Assembly: GCF_000471905.2 (NCBI RefSeq)
Contig: NW_006499799.1
Location: 2,255,204 to 2,319,203, forward strand
Source: Amborella trichopoda
Taxonomy: Eukaryota > Streptophyta > Magnoliopsida > Amborellales > Amborellaceae
Length of the DNA stretch: 64,000 nucleotides
Direction of reading: 5' to 3'
Shown: piece by piece, positions 56,151-64,000 of the stretch
Layout: the number at the start of each line of letters is the position of its first letter
Position numbering within the stretch: position 1 is the first letter of the stretch
Made by a program: the position numbers and the translations under genes
Notes under the pieces: generated by a model
Told to the model about the DNA's origin: nothing
Databases searched by the model: none
The model's input: the letters and a program-made list of their open reading frames with translations, nothing else

Positions 56151-57447
56151 TGCGAAGATCAAGGTCAAGCACATCTTCTCTATAGGGGGTAATTCTTTTC
56201 GACCCCTTGCATTATGTGGCTGAGATAGTATAACACAGTCTCTTTCCCTTCATCGCTAATCTGTGCCAACAACGCCCCGAGTGACTCGTCCAGAGCGGTC
56301 ACGTACAGGATGAGAGGTTTTCCAAGTACCGATGTAGAAAGCATTGGAGGGTCGAGAAAATAATGCTTGATGCCATCGAGGGCTGCTTGACATGCTTCAT
56401 CCCAGATGAACGGGGTATCTTTCTTTAACCGGTGCGTAAAGGGTTTACAGTGACATGAGAGATTTGAGATGAAACTGCGGATGTACACCAGCTGCCCTTG
56501 AAGAGAGCACAGCTCTAGTAGTGTAATTGACGACGACATTTCTTGGATTGCCATGTTCTTGACTAGCTCAACTTCCAGCCCTCGGCGTCTAACGATGATC
56601 CCCAAGAACTTTCCTGAATGCACGCCAGAAGCACATTTCAACGGGTTTATTTTAAGTGTAACTGCTCGAACACCTTTTCGAGGTCTCTCATATGAGCGTC
56701 TTTCTCTTCAAATTTTACCACCAAGTTGTCTACATAACATTTGACCTCCTTGTGCATCGTATCCTTGAAGATGGTTGTCATCACCCTTTGATATGTGACA
56801 CTCGCATTCTTTAATCCAAAAGGAATCATTGTGTAACAGAAGACCCCTTTCGGAGTCAAGAACGCAGTAGCTTCGTCATCTTCGGGTGCCATCTATACCT
56901 GATTATTCCTAGAGTATCCATCCATGAAGGAAACGATTTGACAGTGATCCGTAGAATTGATGAGCATCTCGGTGATTGGCAACGGGAAGTCATCCTTAGG
57001 ATAAGCGGTATTCAAGTCGCGGAAGTCAATGCAAACACTGATTTGGCTATTCTTTTTCTTGACAGGAACAACATTTGCTATCCACTTCGAGTACTTGACT
57101 TCACGAACGAAGCCTGCTTGTCTGAGTTTGGTAACTTTGACGTCTATCTGCATTTCAAGGTCAAGCCTGAACCTTCTTGATTTCTTCTTGACAGGTTTGA
57201 CAGTGGGATTAATGTCGAGACGGTGAACGACGACTTGAGGATCTAAACCAGGCATCTCATGGTAATGCCAAGCAAAGACATCGCGGTTTTCTTGCAATAA
57301 GGTAGTGAGATCTTCTTTCTCTTCTGGGGACATATTATTTGAAATGAAACTGGGTCTAGGGTCGGCTTCGTCTCCAAGATTTATCTCCTCGAGCTCGTCA
57401 GCTGTGACCTGACCGCATTCTTCCCATTCTTCTGGGGCCTGCTGCAA
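56150..57447 (-). pseudogene. Copy C RT and first RNase H
   Basis: 57447-56893: EEWEECGQVTADELEEINLG, NRDVFAWHYHEMPGLDPQVV, MQIDVKVTKLRQAGFVREVK, CIDFRDLNTAYPKDDFPLPI and FMDGYSRNNQV, then a stop. 56892-56647: DDEATAFLTPKGVFCYTMIP, FGLKNASVTYQRVMTTIFKD, and the active site as CYVDNLVVKF, with the second catalytic Asp changed to Asn. 56641-56180: GKFLGIIVRRRGLEVELVKN, LCSLQGQLVYIRSFISNLS, DTPFIWDEACQAALDGIKHY and VTALDESLGALLAQ. The break is just after a CLTLIFA segment, mid RNase H. Confidence 0.92.
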
Positions 57448-57463
57448 CTCTTCATCATTGCTT

Positions 57464-59093
57464 TCAGAGGTCTTCCTGTGAGTCAGGTTCTTTTATAACC
57501 ATCACGCTGACTGTTTCCCCTGGGAGGTTAACCTTAGTTGCAGTTGAGGGCTTGCGGACTTGACGAGTAGCACGTGGCAGATCGGTCAGCAGGGGGCCAG
57601 CATGCCATGACTGAACTCGACTTTTGTGTGCCAATCGTGTGAGGACTAATTCTTGATGATCTTGGGACCGTGGCTGTTGAGGGGTTGGGTCGTCTTCTAC
57701 GACACTAACCATAGTTCAGGGATGATGGAGCTTTTCGTCAGGCTTCATCATCTAAAGAGGGTAGAAGGGGTTCAAGTGAAGAGGGTCATCAGAGCTAGTT
57801 ACCCCTACCTCCTTAGTCACTTACTTGGTGAGAAATCACAGACCCATATCGCGTTTAGGTTTGAGGTTTTGATGGACCTCATGTCAAAACTGTGATCGAG
57901 CCTGTGGCTGGTCAGCTCTTCTTGCACAAGAGAGAGTTGTTTCCATTAGTTGCGGCAAAGGATGAGGGCCAAGGACTGAAGTGATCTTGGGCAGGGGAGG
58001 ATGAAGGACATGATCTTCCATAAGGTCTTTGGCCCGAGCTCTCTTGTGGGCTCCAGAGACGTGACTGAAGTGATGGGGCTGGTTCAGGATGGTGCTCTTG
58101 AGGAAGGTCTTCAAGTACCATGGCTGAAGGTTCTTGCTCGAAGAAGGAGGAGCAGGCAAGAGTAGGGTTGACCCATGAGAACGCCTGAGTCAAGGGCGAG
58201 GGGCTGTCTTAAATGGCGATGCGTGTGCGCTCCTTGAAGAAGGATCACCCGGGGCTCGAGTAAGTGGTTTGGCCTTAGGAGCCCGAGAACTGCGACCAAG
58301 TATCTGTAAGAGAACAGGTGGAGCCCTACCCCTTACAGGGTGTGCTTATGTGTGCAGAGTAGGAGGACGAGAACATTGTCTCTATGTACTCAGGTTGGCG
58401 CACTAACGACATTGCCCCAAGTAGTGGGAAACATATGAGCAACATATGCGCTAGGTCTGATCCTGGCTGCTGACTCGAGATATGTAGCGGTTGCCCCGAG
58501 GTGTGGCTCCAGTGGGTGACCCACGAGCCTTATGGTGTGTGCGAGGGGTGGAGGCCACGGGGTCTCCGCCTCGATGTGTTGAACCCTTAGGGATAGAGAC
58601 TCATGGTGGTGCAAGAATGTGGGGGGTAGGTTTACGGCTATCCACATGATCAATAACAACTTGTTTGCCTTTTAAAGAGAGGGACTGGGCAGCCTTCTGG
58701 TGTACCTCAATAATACGACCGACAAGTGACTTACCAGTGGCCGGGTGCATACTGTGAGCGGTGGCGTGTGCACCACCTATGCAGGGTGCGTTGGTGGAGA
58801 TTCCACCAGAGCGAGGAGATGGGGAGTGGGAGACCTTTAAGTCCCTGCTCATACCGATCCAAGTTAGGACCTGAGAGCTAGACCTGAGGTCTATGCTCAA
58901 AAGGAAGGTTGGGAATGAAGTTAGAGGAACTTGTTTCCTGAGGACACTCGTGAATGCGAGGATAAGAAAATCCCCAACCCTGATGAATGGGTTACAGAAC
59001 CCAACCGCCATAAGTGAAGTGTGAATACATAAAATAAAAGGATAAACTTATCAAACAAGTACGATCCTACTAAGGGGTAGTAAGTATTCAGTA
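57464..59093 (-). pseudogene. Copy C upstream region and gag N-terminus, gag core deleted
   Basis: 59011-58601 is the longest intact version of the upstream frame (HPATGKSLVGRIIEVHQKAA; SLSLKGKQVVIDHVDSRKPT). 58159-57884 matches A (YLKTFLKSTILNQPHHFSHV; SVLGPHPLPQLMETT). 57712-57464 has RSQDHQELVLTRLAHKSRVQ and PGETVSVMVIKEPDSQEDL. Directly after this (57465) the sequence jumps to the RT flank, skipping what in A is about 2.8 kb (29555-32325). Confidence 0.8.
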
Positions 59094-59103
59094 GAGTCGC
59101 CAA
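59094..59103 (-). other. Copy C primer binding site
   Basis: Minus strand TTGGCGACTC just after the LTR end (AAGCA), followed by TACTGAATACTTACTACCCC as in A. Confidence 0.78.
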
Positions 59104-59889
59104 GCTGCTTAGGTGCCATAATCTCATCCTCCGGATCAAGATGATTGGGCGGCACACATCTCAATTTTTAGGGAGACCTAAGACTTTTCAGATCCTTGTC
59201 TCGGGAACCTCATTCGATAACAAGGGTAGGTATTACCAATCGATAATAGAAGAATTTAAGGTGGGTTTGGGACCTACTTGGGCTGTCTCATGTGGGCGCT
59301 CTCTTAGATCATGATGAAAGTCCCCCCGATAGTAAAACTGGTTCGGAATCACCTCCCTTGGAGTTTATTCTCCTATTATCCGCTGTCACACACATATGGC
59401 AAATGTTATAAGACTGATGGGTCAACAGACCTCACCTTGCCTCTTTGGTGAACGTACACAAGCGTGCACATTCATAAGAAGAAGAGAAGGAAGATGGGAG
59501 AGAGAAGAATTTGGCTAGGCTGGGAGATCAGCACAATGACTAAGCTTGTGTGGTAATTGGCCTGACGTGGTAGTAAAATGGCTCGGTAACTCAGACCGGC
59601 TCAATAGAATTACTAGTAGATGTCAATACCGATACTGACTAGCTAGACATGATGGTTAGTCTGTCATGCCAATAAAGCGGGCACAGTAGTTTTGGCACAA
59701 CGACATTACGGTTAGATGATAGGACTACCACGATAGGCTAATCTTAACCCCTCTTTGATCAAACAAAAGAATAACAGAAAGAGTGGAGATAAAAATTAAG
59801 AATAAGAAGTAAGATAATAGAAGAAGAAGAGAATAGAAAGAAGGAAAGGAAAAGAAAGAAAGGAGGAGAAGAGTGTGAGAGAAAAGAGA

Positions 59890-60720
59890 AAAACATAGAT
59901 GGCACTAGGCGTCGCCTACTGTATTAGACGAAGACGAGGAAAAGGACACAGTCCATGCTGAGAGTCGTCGGCTGTATTAGATAAAGAAGAGAGAGAGAAC
60001 AATCGACGCTATGCTTTGCTGGCTGTGTTAGATAAAGAAAAAAGAGAACATAGTCGACACTGAGCATCTTCAACTGTGTTTGACAAAGAAGAGAGAGAGA
60101 ACATAATCGGTGCTGAGTGTCACCGGCAGTGTTAGACAAAGAAGAGAGAGTGAACACACTCGGCACTGAGCATCACCGGCTACGTTGGAAAAAGAAGAGA
60201 GATAGCATAGTCGGTGCTAAGCGTCGTCGGCTGCATTGGACAAAGAAGAGAGAGATAACACAGTCGGTGCTGAGCATTATCGGCTTTGTTAAACGAAGAA
60301 GAGAGAGAGAACACAGTCAACGCTGAGTGTCGCTGGTTGCGATGGATAAAGAACAGAGAGAAAACACAGTCGGTGTTGAGCATCGCCAACTGTGTTGAAC
60401 AAAGAAGAGAGAGATAACACAATCGGTGCTGAGCATCACCGTCTGCAATGGACAAAGAAGAGAGAGATAACACAGTTAGTGTTGAGCATCACCGGTTGTG
60501 TTAGACGAAGAAGAGAGAGAGAACACAGTCGGTATTGCACGTTGCCGGCTGTGTTGGACAAAGAAGAGAGGGATAACACAGTCAATGCTAAGCATTGTCA
60601 GCTATGCTAGATAAAGAAGAGAGAGAACACGGTCAGTGCTGAGCATTTACTAACTGTACTAGACAGAGGAGAGAGAGATGACATAAACAGTGCTGAGCTT
60701 TGTTGGTTGTGTCAAAATAA
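59890..60720. repeat. ~53-bp minisatellite in LTR C, about 15 copies
   Basis: Units ACACAGTCGGTGCTGAGC, then RTCRCCGGCTGTGTTGGACA and AAGAAGAGAGAGATA. Starts near 59947, 59997, 60047, 60100, 60153, 60204, 60258, 60311, 60363, 60416, 60469, 60522, 60577 and 60630. ORFs across it are artefacts of the repeat. Confidence 0.93.
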
Positions 60721-60724
60721 GGGG

Positions 60725-60990
60725 CTAGAGGATGCGAAGAAGAGAGAGAAAGAGAGTTAGAGATGAGAAGAAAAGAGATAGAGATGAGAAAAAGAGAGAG
60801 AAAGAGAGATAAAAATGAGATAAGAGGGAAGGAGAGAGAAAGAGAAAGAAGAGGAAAGAGAAAGAGGGAGGAGAGAGAGATAAAGAAAGAAGGAAGGCGA
60901 GAGAAAGAGAAAGAAAGAAGGGAGGAGAGAGAAAGAGAAAGAAGAGGAGAGAGATAAAAGGGAGGAGAGAGAAAGTTACCGTATTGAAGC
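60725..60990. repeat. GA-rich tract of LTR C
   Basis: Plus-strand purine run (AGAGAGAAAGAGAGA-type words), placed as in LTR D next to the minisatellite. Confidence 0.9.
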
Positions 60991-62449
60991 GTATCAACCC
61001 TTTTATTCTCTCTCATCTCTCTCTCTCTCTCTTTAAGATACACTCACCAACTCGAGAAGAAATTGAAAGCTTATTGATGGTTGTGAGAAATGAACCCCAT
61101 GGTTTTTTACAATGAGACTTTGCATGTTTACATACAATTAGGCCCAAACTTAGGTGGACACCTAAAAGCTACCTAGAATTGAAGATAATTACAATTTAAT
61201 TAAATTAAAAAAAAATTAAAAATGGGTGCAAAAGGACTGTTTTGCCTCTGCCTAACAATATGTGGAATTTCTGAATAGTGTCGACTGCTGCCCGAGAACC
61301 TGCGAGATCTTCCATGACTGATCCGGGGTTGCTTTGTTGCCCATTTGATCGAAAGATGATTATTTTTTTATAGGGCTCGCATGGCGATCGATTTGAATCT
61401 AATTTTGAGCCATGAATCAAGTTTTTAACCCATGATCATGAAACTTGAAAATTGCTTGAATCTTGAAAATTTGGATCGATTATGTTTTCGCTTCTTGATT
61501 TTTTTCTTCAGTTTCTGTGCTCAATCACACTAAGCATGTTGTCATGATTACATTGGAACAAACGCCACTCGATTTTGGGTCTAGATGAAGATTTTGTTGT
61601 CTTGAGTTTTCTGCTGGAATCCTGAATTCCAGTGGCTATAATTTATACCAGTTTCAACGCCTTTGTGTGCAAAATCCACCAGTTCATCATGCGTAAGGTT
61701 CGGACCAGAGAGAGCCACGGACCTTACGCACAAAATGTAAATTATTTCATGCCGATCGGGTATGTGAGCGTCGTGATTTGGCCACCAAAGTGCAGCGCTG
61801 CTGCTGAATTTTCTGTAACTTTCTTCACAGATCAGCAACTTCTCTTTAGTTTTTCTCCCTACTCAGGCATCGTCACGGGGCGTCCCACATATCGAAATGC
61901 TCGTCTTGATGAGACAAACTCACTCACTAAATTTGAGCATGACCCAACTTGAAACAAGTGAGATATGGGTCCCAAAAGCCACTGCCCATGACTATAAAAA
62001 AAACCACCTTCAATGGTGTTTTAGTGCAGGGTGACCACCCGGGAATAGTGTATGGCCTACCCCTTTTCAGTATTTTACCCGTAACTTTGTCCTGGAGTGC
62101 CCGATTAAGCTGAAACTTGACCCATAAAGGGTTTTCAAAAGTGTCGAATCCGATGGTGATGGTCCCACAAAAATTTGACGCACCAAAAATATAGATCTAG
62201 TTATTGGGTCCATTACTAGGTGCTAGAGGCCGATGTTTTCTGAAATTGTTTCTTTTGTGTTCACTACCTTAGAAATGTCTGATTATGATGAAAATTGGCA
62301 AATGACCTTTTGGAGTGCTAATGAAGTTCTTGACCAGTTCTGGGGCAATTCTAAGACTGCCAAAATTTCCACTATTTTGTAGGCTTTATTGACCTGCTTC
62401 CTCTTTATTCCGCATCAGGGACCAAGGTGTTGAAAAATGCATCCAAACA

Positions 62450-63047
62450 CCCCCTTCTCCCCTCTCCTAGATGATGGACCAGCTTCATCATCACAATCCC
62501 CATAGAAAATGGCCACCACTTGGTGAAGGAGATGTGTCCCTTTTTTGGCTCAGACCAGAGCAGCTGATAAATTCCAAACAAATCCTGAAGCCCAGTTGGT
62601 GGGTCTTCCCTCCCGACCCGTTCATCTCCAAAAATGATCGAGTTTGGGGGCATGAACTCGTCATATATACTTTCAACGAGTGGCAGCTCGCCAATGAAAT
62701 ACAGATCTAAGAGAGATATCCCTGCTTCCCCATGACCGAGCAGCCATGTGTTGCTAACATGGCTCCAGGTTTCCAAAAGCACCTTGACTGTGTTTGAGGA
62801 ACGGTCATAGTAGCCCGCCAAGAATTGAATGGCTGCTAGCAGGGAAGCACGCTTCAGAATGTCCCTATACCACCTCAGCACTTTCATGGTCCATGAGGAG
62901 TAACCCTTCAAATACTAATGCTCTCCTTGCACCTGCAGCCCAGCAGAGGACCATTTCATGCCGGGGGTTTTCACCATCCTCTTGCTTAGAGTCGGCAAGT
63001 CCCCATTTTGCGGCTATATTTCGGTGAAAGAAATGCAGGAGGCTCAA
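62450..63047 (-). pseudogene. Plant-mobile-domain-like protein, partial, cut by LTR C
   Basis: Open from 62911 leftward to the LTR: WTMKVLRWYRDILKRASLLA, FLAGYYDRSSNTVKVLLETW, SNTWLLGHGEAGISLLDLYF, IGELPLVESIYDEFMPPNS. The pattern W..xTNT(h)xxxxGExxISLxDhxxIGxLPhxGxxYDE is that of plant mobile domain proteins (MAIL1 relatives), a group also found in transposable elements. A second frame (63047-62865) overlaps upstream and may be its frameshifted N-part (HEMVLCWAAGARRALVFEG). The ORF runs on falsely into the LTR to 62405. Downstream DNA matches the post-integrase region of copy A on the plus strand, so the gene is antisense inside a Tat element. Domain call is by eye. Confidence 0.6.
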
Positions 63048-64000
63048 TCATTCTTCCACACTCACATTGTCATCGTTATCTTCTCACACCCCAAACCAAA
63101 CAGGGTCACTAATAAAGGTGATGCTTAAAGGCCACCTGGGTTCACTTAAAGCCTCAGTGAGACAGATTAGCTCACCTCTCACAAAGATTTCGCTGGTGAA
63201 TTTATTGGTGCTGAGCTCCCCTGCTCGCGGGAGGTCTTCATGTCTGGAATAGCACCTGAAGGCTGAGCCATTAGAGCAAAAGCTTCATTGCTAAAAGATG
63301 CTAAGGGGCCGTGAAAAACCTGTGCTCACAAGGGCGTATAGCCGACTGGTCACTTAAGGCATATCGCTGGCAAACTATCGTCATCTGGCAGCCAAGGGCA
63401 AGACTAGCACCATCTACCTGCTGAGATAGTATCGTCATGCGTAGAAGGCAGGACTATCACCGTCTCACGGGTATCGTCGTCTGCCCGAAGAGATGGTATT
63501 TTTGTGCGCAGAAGGTATGACAATCATCGTCTCGCAACTAAGGAGCTGTCACAATCTACCGAAGTAAAGCACTTGATGCCGCCTGCACTCTAGCTATTCT
63601 CAAGCGTCGCACATGCGGCGTAATACGTCCCTTGAAACCTAGGCATGCCGCTTGACAATCAAGACGTGGCCTGTCGCTGCGCGTGTGGAAAGTAATTGTT
63701 CGTCGTCTCACAACCCTTCGTCTCCCGACTATTGCAGGCCTGTGATGCCTCGGGTTCTCACTGAAGTTTCCTCTTCACGCTGGGAACTCACTCCTGTTCA
63801 TTGGAAAACCCTTCCCTGTCTTCTACTCTCTACCAGAGTTGGCAAAAGGACCATCGAAATCCACCTAAAGCTCTCCTGTGACCCTGTGGACTTCCCTTCT
63901 CCATGTTTTCGCACTTCTGCAGTTCGTCACAACTCATCGGTTCACTGTGGTTCCGATGAGCCCACTTCTTTTCCTCCTTCTTCTTTTCTGATAACCAAAG
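63048..64000 (+). mobile_element. Copy F: post-integrase region of a Tat-family element
   Basis: 63300-63560 has degenerate repeats of ATCGTCATCTGGCAG / TATCGTCGTCTGCCCG. 63760-63900 matches A 36590-36740 (GTTTCCTCTTC, CACTGGGAACYC, AGCTCYCCTGTGACCCT). Orientation is plus. It continues beyond the window. It could be the continuation of copy B across copy C. Confidence 0.6.

Larger units (their letters stand above)
56150..62449 (-). mobile_element. Copy C: 5' half of a minus-strand Tat-family element
   Basis: Minus strand: LTR 62449-59106, primer site, upstream region, gag with its core deleted, RT and the start of RNase H, broken off near 56150. Head-on against copy B. The 3' half and 3' LTR are missing, so no target duplication can be checked. 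Confidence 0.85.
59106..62449 (-). repeat. Copy C 5' LTR (3.34 kb)
   Basis: Starts on the minus strand at 62449 (TGTTTGGATGCATTTTTC) and ends at 59106. Same block order as LTR A and D. The TATA position (about 61125-61135) has drifted to TGTATGTAAACA. The sequence just upstream on the minus strand is an 18-base purine run (62450-62467), unlike the family's own pre-LTR sequence. Confidence 0.88.

Noticed and set aside
59924-60473. Leu/Ser-rich minus-strand ORFs with repeated QHRLCYLSLL-like phrases
   Set aside because: Translation of the 53-bp minisatellite of LTR C.
62405-62448. Last 15 codons of the mobile-domain-like ORF
   Set aside because: They lie inside LTR C (CLDAFFNTLVPDAE is LTR sequence) and are not part of the protein.

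Overview
This window is a piece of a plant (angiosperm) nuclear genome, made almost entirely of nested LTR retrotransposons. The evidence is a Ty1/copia element with an initiator-Met-type primer site, several very large Ty3/gypsy elements of the Tat/Ogre type (3-kb LTRs, second RNase H, primer site of the TGGCGACTCC kind), a plant MAPKKK17/18-type kinase relic and a plant-mobile-domain-like ORF. I cannot name the species. I saw no intact host gene, no tRNA or rRNA gene and no CRISPR array. All coding regions found are broken.

Layout. 1-891: end fragment of a Tat-family LTR (copy G, minus). About 892-2990: a pair of ~0.7-kb direct repeats, perhaps a short non-autonomous LTR element. 2990-6700: low-complexity and AT-rich DNA with a 21-bp tandem repeat and microsatellites. 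6717-7552 plus 19572-19762: a minus-strand kinase pseudogene split in two. The splitter is a copia element (7553-19571, minus) with a 5-bp target duplication (GAATC). That element is itself interrupted in its RNase H by a gag-pol-less gypsy-type element (8255-14541) with a perfect 5-bp duplication (ATTAT).

Upstream of the kinase start lies a 3.8-kb LTR (copy D, minus, 19922-23717) and part of D's 3' internal region. D is interrupted by a nearly full-length 18.9-kb Tat/Ogre-like element (copy A, plus, 24802-43721) and resumes at 43722-44468. Next comes a chimeric plus-strand chain: a truncated LTR (44469-44704), a 3' internal region (copy E), a shared LTR (49484-52245), and the 5' half of another element (copy B, to about 56150). 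It meets head-on the 5' half of a minus-strand element (copy C, about 56150-62449). C abuts 62450-64000 (F), the post-pol region of a further plus-strand copy, which may be the continuation of B.

The most interesting features are in the Tat family itself. (1) Its 3-kb LTRs carry a minisatellite at the same relative place in each copy, but with a different unit (38, 53 and 57 bp). (2) Its 3' untranslated regions hold several short tandem arrays, and neighbouring units are amplified reciprocally in copies A and E, which looks like satellite DNA being born. (3) Antisense to the element, between integrase and 3' LTR, there are remnants of a protein with a plant-mobile-domain-like N-part (62450-63047, F) and a coiled-coil C-part (45466-45960, E). 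(4) Copies A and B lack a recognisable aspartic protease between gag and RT. All family assignments rest on motif reading by eye; no database search was run.
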